8,935 nt of DNA from JBQCEE01 sp051960575 (GTDB lineage Bacteria; Actinomycetota; Actinomycetes; Mycobacteriales; Jatrophihabitantaceae), in NCBI RefSeq assembly GCF_051960575.1, contig NZ_JBQCEE010000013.1:1-8935 (forward strand), in the 5' to 3' direction. Every line of letters begins with the position of its first letter. Positions within the stretch are counted from its first letter, which is position 1. The position numbers were made by a program, and so were the translations under genes. Below the pieces are notes generated by a model that searched no databases, had not been told where the DNA came from, and saw only the letters and a program-made list of their open reading frames with translations. Below are positions 1 through 5,720 of the stretch, one piece after another.

Positions 1-1
1 G

Positions 2-628
2 CGCCCGGTCGTCCCCACGCCCGCGCCGACGTCGAAGCGGTCGGCTGCGGAGGACAGCCCGCGCACCCGCGCGCGTCCAACCACGCCCGCCGGCCCGCGC
101 GAGCGCGCCGCCGTGCCGGGGGACGTCCGGGAGGCCACGACCCGTCGACCGACGAAGGTCGGCGACGGCGCCGTCGATGTCACCGAGGCGCCCGACGCAG
201 CAGCGCCCGCCGCCCGCGGTGTCCGGCGCTCGTACCTCGTCGTCGCCGCGGCGGCCGTGATCATCGTCGTCACGGTGATCGGTGTCGTCCTCAGCGCCAG
301 TGGGGGCGGGCGGCCGCACACCGACCCGAGCGTCTCCGCGAACGGGGCCACGGCCTTGGCGGAGCCACCGGGGCAGCCGACGGTCACGGCGGCGTACGAC
401 GCAGCGAAGCACGTCGTCACCTTCAGCTGGACGTACCCGGGCGCGCGGTCGGGCGACTACTTCATGGTCGCGCCGGCCGTCGACTCGCCCACCCATCAGC
501 GCGTCGACGTGCCGCACCTGACCGTGCCCACGACGAAGCCCGCGACGACCTGCCTCGTCGTGTCGGCCTACCACGCGGGCAACGATGCCGGGTCGACCGC
601 CTCCGACCAGGTGTGCGGCGGCAGCTGA
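2..628 (+). CDS. Single-pass membrane protein with Fn3-like outer domain, 5' truncated
   Basis: The reading frame is open to the window edge, so the N-terminus lies outside; the GTG at 113 is in frame but need not be the start. What is visible is a Pro/Ser/Arg-rich, disordered cytoplasmic stretch, then a strong transmembrane helix of about 20 residues (starting YLVVAAAAV, near 233-292). A Gly/Ser linker follows, then about 90 residues with the strand pattern of a fibronectin type III or other Ig-like domain (PPGQPTVTAAYDAAKHVVTFSW). Two cysteines in the last 25 residues could form an extracellular disulfide. The stop overlaps the next start (TGATG), so the two genes are translationally coupled. 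This topology fits the C-terminal half of a Ser/Thr kinase-like or zinc-ribbon membrane sensor of actinobacterial secretion loci, but no kinase motif lies in the window, so the function is not assigned. Confidence 0.75.
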   Translation, partial: RPVVPTPAPTSKRSAAEDSPRTRARPTTPAGPRERAAVPGDVREATTRRPTKVGDGAVDVTEAPDAAAPAARGVRRSYLVVAAAAVIIVVTVIGVVLSASGGGRPHTDPSVSANGATALAEPPGQPTVTAAYDAAKHVVTFSWTYPGARSGDYFMVAPAVDSPTHQRVDVPHLTVPTTKPATTCLVVSAYHAGNDAGSTASDQVCGGS

Positions 629-1329
629 TGACGGTGCACGTGGACTTCTGCGGCGAGATCCATCCCGTCGGCACGGACGAGCCGCTGGTGATCGGACGCG
701 ACGGCGCGCTCACCATCGACGACAACCCCTACCTGCACCGGCGGTTCCTGGAGGTGAGCCGCCACGGCGGCATCACCTGGCTGACGAACGTCGGGACGCG
801 GTTGTCGGCCACCATCGCCGACGGGGACGGGCTCATGAACGCGTGGCTCGCGCCCGGCGCGCAACTGCCCGTCGTCTTCCCGCGGGCGCTGGTGTGGTTC
901 ACCGCCGGGCCCACGACCTACGAGTTCGAGATCGTCCAGGACGAGCCCGCCTACGTCCCGACCGTCGCCGAACCGACCGCGGCGGGGGAGACGACCATCG
1001 GCCGCGTCGCGTTCACCACGGATCAACGGCTGTTGATGGTGGCCCTCGCCGAGGACGTGCTGCGTCGTGGCAACCGCGGCAGCGGGACGGTGCTGTCGTC
1101 GGCGGACGCGGCGACGCGGCTGGGTTGGACGCTCACGAAATTCAACCGAAAGCTCGACAACGTCTGCGACAAGCTCACCAAGACCGGTGTGCGCGGCCTC
1201 TACGGCGACTCGAGCAAGATCGCGTCCAATCGCCGGGCGCGACTGGTCGAGTACGCCGTCGCAGCCAGGCTCGTGACCCGCGACGATCTCGAACTGCTCG
1301 ACGCCCGACCGGTCTCCCGAGAGGACTGA
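628..1329 (+). CDS. FHA-like domain protein with C-terminal winged-helix-like region
   Basis: This 233-residue cytoplasmic protein has two parts. Residues 15-105 resemble a forkhead-associated domain: the GR pair at 23-24, IDDNP at 30-34, and a WLTNVG strand at 51-56. The usual SRxH phosphothreonine-contact motif reads HRRF at 37-40, so the Ser and His are replaced and binding may be altered or lost. Residues 125-222 are helical, with a helix-turn-helix-like stretch at about 157-190 (SSADAATRLGW, then a basic helix with KFNRKLDNVCDKL). Domain order suggests a regulator or scaffold that reads a signal through the FHA part and binds DNA or a partner through the other. I chose the ATG at 628 because it overlaps the upstream TGA; the GTG at 613 would add five residues inside the preceding gene. 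It sits in the operon of a membrane protein and a WXG protein. Family assignment is moderate; the DNA-binding role is inference. Confidence 0.75.
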   Translation: MTVHVDFCGEIHPVGTDEPLVIGRDGALTIDDNPYLHRRFLEVSRHGGITWLTNVGTRLSATIADGDGLMNAWLAPGAQLPVVFPRALVWFTAGPTTYEFEIVQDEPAYVPTVAEPTAAGETTIGRVAFTTDQRLLMVALAEDVLRRGNRGSGTVLSSADAATRLGWTLTKFNRKLDNVCDKLTKTGVRGLYGDSSKIASNRRARLVEYAVAARLVTRDDLELLDARPVSRED

Positions 1330-1333
1330 CGCC

Positions 1334-2374
1334 GTGACCAGACAGGGGATGGACCCCGACAAGATCCGCACGCTCGCGGGGCAGGCCGATCAGCAGGCGC
1401 TGCGGCTCTCGCAGCTCATCACGACGGTCGACGGCCTGGTGCGACGGATCGATGCGACCTGGCGCGGCCGGCGCGAGCAGCAGTTCGTCGCCACGTGGCA
1501 CTCGCACCTGCGGCCCGCGCTGACCCGCGTGCAGCACGACGTCTCGACGATGGCGTCCTCCGCGCGCGCCAACGCCGCCGAGCAGGAGTCGGCGAGCAGC
1601 GCCGGGTCGACGTCGTGGTCGGGGTTGATCGGGGGCATCTGGACGATGTCGGCGATGACAGCCGGCACGACCATCGGCGGGCTGCCGTACGCGGCGAGCG
1701 GCAGCCTGTTCGCCGTGGCCCAGGCGTCGGGGCACCTGCAGGCCGATGCCGATGGTGCCGAGGTTCAGGGCGCTGCACGGGCCGGCGTCGGCGCCCAGGA
1801 CGAGCTCACCCTCGGCGACCCCGGGCTGAACCTGCACCGCGAGGACAGCGTGTTCCTGGGCGCGCAGGCCAGTGGCAGCGCGGGCGCTCGGCTCGACGGG
1901 CACGGCTACAGCGAGCACGTCGAGGCCGACGCGTCGGCGGGGGTGACCGCGGAGTCGTCGACGCGCATCGGGAACGACCACATCAGCTTCACCTCGACGA
2001 ACGAGGCCTTCGCGGGCGCGCGCGCCGACTACGGTCAGCACCTGCACGTCGGCACCGACGGGTTCGCCATCGGCGGGCACGCCGGGGTGTTCGCCGGCGC
2101 CGAGGACACACAGACCGACACGGTGCACGTCGGGCCGCTGACGAGCTACGCGGGCGCCGGCGTGTCGGCGGGTGTCGGGGGCGGCGGCGCGGGCGACCTG
2201 TCGCTGACGACGCACGACATCGGGTTCGACGTCGACCTCGACCCCGACCTGTTCGGGTGGAAGGTGCCGGTGTCGATCAAGGGTGGGTCGCACCTCGACC
2301 CGACGCAGGCGCTCGACGACGTCACGTCCGGCTTCGCCAACGGCTGGCACTACCTCACCGGCTCGCGTCACTAG
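1334..2374 (+). CDS. WXG100-type protein with hydrophobic segment and threefold C-terminal repeat
   Basis: 346 residues, starting at a GTG four bases after the previous stop, with AGAGGA about eight bases upstream; the ATG at 1349 is an alternative. Residues 6-88 form a helical hairpin of the WXG100/ESX type, with W43-R-G45 at the turn. No YxxxD/E secretion motif follows the second helix. Residues 95-132 are Gly/Ala-rich and hydrophobic, long enough to insert in a membrane. Residues 150-301 carry three copies of a 48-52 residue repeat. Each opens with AGVxA (150, 202, 250) and has an aromatic-xGA motif 22-24 residues later (F174, F226, Y272), which suggests a beta-rich repeat fold. The C-terminus ends with a short helical tail. 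The layout suggests a secreted substrate of a type VII-like system or a surface protein. No toxin active site is recognisable. The downstream small gene is probably a partner. Confidence 0.75.
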   Translation: MTRQGMDPDKIRTLAGQADQQALRLSQLITTVDGLVRRIDATWRGRREQQFVATWHSHLRPALTRVQHDVSTMASSARANAAEQESASSAGSTSWSGLIGGIWTMSAMTAGTTIGGLPYAASGSLFAVAQASGHLQADADGAEVQGAARAGVGAQDELTLGDPGLNLHREDSVFLGAQASGSAGARLDGHGYSEHVEADASAGVTAESSTRIGNDHISFTSTNEAFAGARADYGQHLHVGTDGFAIGGHAGVFAGAEDTQTDTVHVGPLTSYAGAGVSAGVGGGGAGDLSLTTHDIGFDVDLDPDLFGWKVPVSIKGGSHLDPTQALDDVTSGFANGWHYLTGSRH

Positions 2375-2379
2375 GAGAG
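2373..2379 (+). promoter_or_regulatory. Shine-Dalgarno of the LpqN/DUF1795-like gene, overlapping a stop codon
   Basis: AGGAGAG lies five bases before the ATG at 2385 and shares bases with the TAG stop of the WXG gene (2372-2374). It fixes the downstream start and suggests coupled translation of the two genes. Confidence 0.7.
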
Positions 2380-2384
2380 CGACG

Positions 2385-2861
2385 ATGCCTTTCGAACTCA
2401 CGGCGCCGAGCGCGACCTTCCCCGCACCGCCGGCGTGCTCGGTCACCGTGCCGGACGACTGGGAGCCCGTCCTGCTGCCCGGCGCGTCGGTCGCCGCCCG
2501 TCAGTCCGGCACGGACGGCACCTTCGCCGCGAACGTCGTGATCGCCGTCGACCGGTCGTCCGTCGCCTGGAGCGTCGACGACGCGCTGCTGCTGTTGCGG
2601 CGCGACCTCGGCCCCGGCGCACGGCTGGATGAGCCCGCGGCGGTGAGCATCGGCGAGCGCGAGTTCGTCCTCGTCAACGCCGCGTTCGACCACCCCGAGC
2701 TCGGCACGCTCGTCCAGGCGCATGCCTACACCAGCGTGCCCGTCAACGAGCAGGTCAAGGACGTCGTGCACGTCGTGGGCACCTGCACGGCGGATCGCCG
2801 CGCCGAGGAGTACCCGCTCGTCCAGGGCGTGATGAACTCCGTGCGGCTTCTACCTGGCTGA
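2385..2861 (+). CDS. Mog1/PsbP-fold small protein, LpqN/DUF1795-like
   Basis: 158 residues, no signal peptide and no membrane segment, so probably cytoplasmic. The pattern fits the Mog1/PsbP/DcrB/LpqN alpha-beta sandwich. An opening strand and VPDDW (22-26) lead to TFAANVVIAVD (46-56), a helix with SVDDALLLLRRDL (63-75), and EREFVLVNAAF (91-101). The long strands LVQAHAYTSV and VVHVVGTCT follow, then a closing helix with EEYPLVQGVMNSVRL. Relatives include mycobacterial LpqN-type lipoproteins and the DUF1795 Eag chaperones of type VI secretion, which shield transmembrane helices of effectors. Here the lipobox is missing and the gene follows a WXG protein with a hydrophobic segment by ten bases. 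I therefore infer a dedicated chaperone or partner for that protein. The fold assignment is fairly good; the chaperone role is a hypothesis. An immunity role is another option. Confidence 0.7.
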   Translation: MPFELTAPSATFPAPPACSVTVPDDWEPVLLPGASVAARQSGTDGTFAANVVIAVDRSSVAWSVDDALLLLRRDLGPGARLDEPAAVSIGEREFVLVNAAFDHPELGTLVQAHAYTSVPVNEQVKDVVHVVGTCTADRRAEEYPLVQGVMNSVRLLPG

Positions 2862-2962
2862 CGGTCGCGCCCCCCTCCGGATCTTGATGCCCTGGGCGGG
2901 GCATGGGTCGCCTGGACCATCCGCGTCCGGCTGACGGTGCCGCCCCACTCCGGATCTTGATG
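2856..2962 (+). repeat. Left repeat unit: two direct copies of a 34-bp motif
   Basis: Copy A (2856-2889) and copy B (2929-2962) match at 31 of 34 positions. Each opens with GGCTGACGGT and ends with TCCGGATCTTGATG. Copy A starts on the last codons of the LpqN/DUF1795-like gene. Between them lie a hairpin (ATGCCC 2887-2892 with GGGCAT 2899-2904) and the block CCATCCGCGTCCGG (2917-2930). A third GGCTGACGG occurs at 2982-2990. The whole unit recurs inverted at 4041-4147, on the other side of the DUF559 gene. Confidence 0.85.
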
Positions 2963-2998
2963 GTGTGGACGAGGGTGGGGCGGCTGACGGCATTTGGG

Positions 2999-3018
2999 TC
3001 CGGCGTGTCAAGGCCGGA
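2999..3018. repeat. Dyad symmetry 1 upstream of the DUF559 gene
   Basis: TCCGGC and GCCGGA form perfect 6-bp arms around an 8-nt spacer. It is the first of three dyads in a row before the start at 3105. No T run follows, so it is not an obvious terminator. It could be an RNA hairpin or an operator. Confidence 0.55.
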
Positions 3019-3026
3019 GCGGCGGA

Positions 3027-3054
3027 CTGTGGATGAGCGGCCCGGCGTCCACAG
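3027..3054. repeat. Dyad symmetry 2, CTGTGGA-N14-TCCACAG
   Basis: Perfect 7-bp arms (3027-3033 and 3048-3054) surround a 14-nt GC-rich spacer. The arms contain the TCCACA core of DnaA boxes in inverted orientation, but the flanking bases fit the consensus only partly. Possible readings are a protein-binding dyad or a recombination or end sequence. Confidence 0.55.
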
Positions 3055-3063
3055 CGGGCTGCG

Positions 3064-3086
3064 GTTGCGGTCCCGCGGACCGCAAC
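3064..3086. repeat. Dyad symmetry 3, 10-bp arms just before the DUF559 start
   Basis: GTTGCGGTCC and GGACCGCAAC pair perfectly around a 3-nt centre (CGC). It ends 18 bases before the ATG at 3105, where no good Shine-Dalgarno sequence is seen. As RNA it would form a stable stem next to the start; as DNA it is a good candidate operator for a dimeric repressor, perhaps the gene's own product. Confidence 0.65.
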
Positions 3087-3104
3087 GTCGGCCACGCTCG
3101 CGGC

Positions 3105-4019
3105 ATGACGGCGCTCACCCGCTCGGCCGCGAGATCCCGCATGCCCCGCCTCGACCAGTTCGACGGCGTCGCGACCTTCGAGGGGCTCGCGTCGGTCGGC
3201 ATCGGCTGGGACGAGGCCGCCGCGCACCTCGCCGCCGGGCGCTGGACCTGCCACGGCTACGCCCTGCTCCTGCACAACGGCGAGCCGACGCGCGCACAGC
3301 GCGAGCAGCTCGCGTTGATCAACTGCGGGCCCAGGTCGGTGCTGACCTCGTTCACGTGCGGTGAGCGCATGGGTCTCCGCGGCTGGGAACGGCCCGACGT
3401 GCACGTGCTCGCCCCGGCTGGCACCACGAATCCGCACAGGGACGGCGTCACGCTGCACCGCACCGGCGACTGGTCGAAGGCCGACCTGATCGTCGCCCGC
3501 CGCCTGCACCGGTTGGCGCCGGCGCTGGTGATCGCCGCGAGCAGTTTCGACTCGCCGCGTCCGGCCTGCGGCATCCTGGCCGCCGCCGTCCAGCAGCGGC
3601 TCGTCCGGCCATGGGAGCTGCGTGCCGCGGTGCAGGCGGCCAGCCGGACGAGGCACCGGCACGCGCTGCTGCTCGCGGTCGACGACATCGAGGGCGGCGC
3701 GCAGGCGCTGAGCGAGATCGACTTCGCGCGGATGTGTCGGCGCGCGCGCCTGCCCGAGCCGCGGCGGCAGGTGGTGCGGCTCGACGAGGCCGGACGCCGG
3801 CGCTACCTCGATGCGCTGTGGGAGCGTCCGGACGGCTCGGTCTTCGGCGTCGAGGTCGACGGGGCGCTGCACCTCGCGGCGTCCCACTGGTGGCACGACA
3901 TGCTGCGCCAGAACGAGCTCACGATCGCCGGAACGCCGATGCTGCGCTTCCCGACGGTCGTGGTGCGGCACGAACCGGCGCTGGTCGTCGATCAGGTGCA
4001 GCGGATGTTGATCCGCTGA
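3105..4019 (+). CDS. DUF559 / Vsr-like nuclease-fold protein with AbiEi-like N-terminal region
   Basis: 304 residues from the ATG at 3105. Longer in-frame starts at 2994 and 3033 would add low-complexity sequence read through the dyads, so I reject them. Residues 15-120 resemble the N-terminal winged-helix region of AbiEi-antitoxin-like proteins that often precede this domain. Residues 203-302 match DUF559: SEIDF, then LPEPRRQ, then YLDALW with D236, VEVDG (E250, D252), H256, and a closing MLRFPTVVV strand. D236 and E250/D252 sit where the PD-(D/E)xK/Vsr endonuclease fold keeps its metal ligands, but a catalytic Lys is not evident, so activity is uncertain. Actinobacterial genomes often hold many such genes, with function unknown. 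This one is flanked by an inverted repeat and preceded by three dyads, as expected for a mobile or defence-related cassette. Convergent with the 6-phosphogluconate dehydrogenase gene. Confidence 0.8.
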   Translation: MTALTRSAARSRMPRLDQFDGVATFEGLASVGIGWDEAAAHLAAGRWTCHGYALLLHNGEPTRAQREQLALINCGPRSVLTSFTCGERMGLRGWERPDVHVLAPAGTTNPHRDGVTLHRTGDWSKADLIVARRLHRLAPALVIAASSFDSPRPACGILAAAVQQRLVRPWELRAAVQAASRTRHRHALLLAVDDIEGGAQALSEIDFARMCRRARLPEPRRQVVRLDEAGRRRYLDALWERPDGSVFGVEVDGALHLAASHWWHDMLRQNELTIAGTPMLRFPTVVVRHEPALVVDQVQRMLIR

Positions 4020-4040
4020 CCGACTCCCGACCAACCTGGA

Positions 4041-4147
4041 CCATCAAGATTCGGATGGGGCGAGTCGCCGGCTCCGGCGCCCCGCCCGGACGTGGATGGT
4101 GTGGCCGGGGCGGGGGCCGGTGTGGGCATCAAGATCAGGATCGGGGG
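4041..4147 (-). repeat. Right repeat unit, inverted relative to the left unit
   Basis: Read on the minus strand, this repeats the left unit's blocks in the same order. GATCTTGATGC comes first, then 26 nt, then CCATCCACGTCCGG (13 of 14 matching the left block), then 23 nt (10 nt on the left), then CGCCCCATCCGAATCTTGATGG. The last block differs from the left one by one substitution and one missing base. The 26-nt gap has the same length on both sides although its sequence differs. The unit fills the gap between the convergent DUF559 and 6-phosphogluconate dehydrogenase genes. Confidence 0.85.
4066..4079. repeat. Short perfect hairpin between convergent genes
   Basis: CGCCGG-CT-CCGGCG can fold as a 5-bp stem with a GCTC tetraloop. 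It could help end transcription from either convergent gene, but there is no T tract on either side, so I do not call it an intrinsic terminator. Confidence 0.35.
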
Positions 4148-4161
4148 ACGTGGGTCAGGGG

Positions 4162-5589
4162 TCAGGCGTCGTGCTGCTTGCCGTCGCCGGCCCACTCGAC
4201 GTGGAACGCACCGTCGGTGTCGACCCGCCGGTACGTGTGGGCGCCGAAGTTGTCGCGCAGGCCCTGGATGAGGGCCGCGGGCAGGCGCTCGGCGCGTAAA
4301 CCGTCGTAGTACGAAAGTGACGACGCGAACGCCGGGGTCGGGATGCCGGCGAGGGCCGCCTTCGAGACCACGCGCCGCCACGCGTCCACACCGTCCTTCA
4401 CCGCATCGGCGAAGTACGGGTCGACCAGCAGCGACTCGAGGCCGGGATTCTTGTCGTACGCCTCGCGGATGCGGTCGAGGAAGCGGGCGCGGATGATGCA
4501 GCCGCCGCGCCAGATCGTCGCCAGGGCGCCGCGGTCGACGCCCCAGTCGTACTCGTCCGAGCCGGCCTTGATCTGGTCGAAGCCCTGGGCGTACGCGACG
4601 ACCTTCGAGGCGTACAGCGCGCGGCGCACGTCGTCGACGAACGAGTCGTCGACATCGAGCGAACCCCGCGAGGTACCGAACGCCGCGCGCGCCGCCTCGC
4701 GCTGGTCGGCGTGCCCCGACAGCGAGCGGGCGAAGGTGGCCTCGGCGATGCCGGTGATCGGGACGCCGAGGTCGAGCGCCGACTGCACCGTCCAGCGGCC
4801 GGTGCCCTTCTGCTCGGCCTGGTCGAGCACGATGTCGACGAAGTCCTTGCCCGTGACGTCGTCGCGGTGCCGCAGCACGTCGCCGGTGATCTCGATGAGG
4901 AACGACTCGAGGTCGCCGGTGTTCCACTCGGCGAAGATCTCGCCGACCTCGCTCGCCGACTTGCCGAGCCCCGCGCGCAGCAGGTCGTAGGCCTCGGCGA
5001 TGAGCTGCATGTCGGCGTACTCGATGCCGTTGTGCACCATCTTCACGAAGTGGCCCGCGCCGTCCGGCCCGACGTGCACGCAGCACGGCGTCCCGTCGAC
5101 CACGGCCGCGATCGACTCGAAGATCGGGCCGAGCTTCTCGTACGACTCGGGCGATCCGCCGGGCATGATCGACGGGCCCTTGAGCGCGCCCTCCTCGCCG
5201 CCGCTGACGCCGCAGCCGACGAAGTGCAGCCCGTGCTCCTTGAGCGCGGCCTCGCGCCGGCGGGTGTCGCCGAAGTGCGCGTTGCCGCAGTCGATGACGA
5301 TGTCGTCCGGCTCGAGCAGCGGCACCAGCTCGTCGATCACCGCGTCGGTCGCCTCGCCGGCCTTCACCATGATGATGATCGCGCGCGGCCTCTCGAGCGA
5401 CGCGACGAAGTCCTCGCGCGACTCCGACGGCACGAAGTCCCCCTCGTCACCGTGCTGCTCGACGAGCGAGCGGGTGCGTTCGGGCGAGCGGTTGTGCAGG
5501 GCGACGGTGTGGCCGTGGCGGGCGAGGTTGCGCGCCAGGTTGCGTCCCATGACCGCCAGTCCCGTCACGCCGATCTGTGCACCGCTCAC
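4162..5589 (-). CDS. gnd: 6-phosphogluconate dehydrogenase, decarboxylating
   Basis: 475 residues, the normal length of the long-form enzyme. It oxidises 6-phosphogluconate to ribulose 5-phosphate and CO2 with NADP+, in the cytosolic pentose phosphate pathway. The N-terminal Rossmann fold has GVTGLAVMGRNLA (7-19). NRSPERT (33-39) after strand 2 is the NADP-type signature. SGGEEGA (129-135) is the substrate loop. K183 and H186-N187 with E190-Y191 (HFVKMVHNGIEY) are the catalytic and substrate residues. The C-terminal tail has R445 and H451 (RDNFGAH), which reach the neighbouring subunit's active site in known structures. The GTG start at 5589-5587 has GGAGG seven bases upstream. All key residues are present, so an active enzyme is expected. 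It is transcribed divergently from the DUF1800 gene and stands alone as a metabolic gene between unrelated loci. Confidence 0.97.
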   Translation of the reverse strand: MSGAQIGVTGLAVMGRNLARNLARHGHTVALHNRSPERTRSLVEQHGDEGDFVPSESREDFVASLERPRAIIIMVKAGEATDAVIDELVPLLEPDDIVIDCGNAHFGDTRRREAALKEHGLHFVGCGVSGGEEGALKGPSIMPGGSPESYEKLGPIFESIAAVVDGTPCCVHVGPDGAGHFVKMVHNGIEYADMQLIAEAYDLLRAGLGKSASEVGEIFAEWNTGDLESFLIEITGDVLRHRDDVTGKDFVDIVLDQAEQKGTGRWTVQSALDLGVPITGIAEATFARSLSGHADQREAARAAFGTSRGSLDVDDSFVDDVRRALYASKVVAYAQGFDQIKAGSDEYDWGVDRGALATIWRGGCIIRARFLDRIREAYDKNPGLESLLVDPYFADAVKDGVDAWRRVVSKAALAGIPTPAFASSLSYYDGLRAERLPAALIQGLRDNFGAHTYRRVDTDGAFHVEWAGDGKQHDA

Positions 5590-5596
5590 CTGTAGG

Positions 5597-5601
5597 CCTC
5601 C
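5597..5601 (-). promoter_or_regulatory. Shine-Dalgarno of gnd
   Basis: GGAGG on the minus strand, seven bases before the GTG at 5589. It decides this start over upstream in-frame codons, which would add unrelated residues. Confidence 0.75.
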
Positions 5602-5614
5602 ACCCGTGTCGTTG

Positions 5615-5636
5615 GTCCCGGACTTCCGACCGGGAC
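5615..5636. promoter_or_regulatory. Dyad in the divergent gnd/DUF1800 promoter region
   Basis: GTCCCGG-N8-CCGGGAC, perfect 7-bp arms, lies in the 131-bp gap between two divergent genes, 26 bases from the gnd start and about 85 from the DUF1800 start. Its position suits an operator for one or both genes. I see no convincing -35/-10 pair nearby. Confidence 0.45.
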
Positions 5637-5720
5637 GTTGATCCCTTACCCTGACCGCGAGCGGGGACTTCGAGGAAGCGCTCGGGCTCGTGGGGACGGC
5701 CCGCCAAGGATGGCACAAAC

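Noticed and set aside
1175..2446. Long minus-strand open frame (423 codons) opposite the WXG gene
   Set aside because: Arg/Gly/Val-rich translation with no domain pattern. It is the usual antisense shadow of GC-rich coding DNA, and the plus-strand gene has good start signals.
2856..2990. CRISPR-like array
   Set aside because: Only two full copies with unequal further spacing, and no cas genes; the inverted match across the gene fits a dispersed repeat instead.
2994..3104. Longer N-terminus for the DUF559 protein (starts at 2994 or 3033)
   Set aside because: The added residues are low-complexity and the DNA there is taken up by three dyads; family members start near the chosen ATG.
3105..4019. 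REP-associated tyrosine transposase (RAYT) explanation for the repeats
   Set aside because: The protein lacks the HUH and catalytic Tyr motifs of Y1 transposases and instead matches DUF559.
4020..4161. Intrinsic terminators between the convergent genes
   Set aside because: GC-rich hairpins exist but no T tract follows on either strand, so only a repeat or hairpin is reported.
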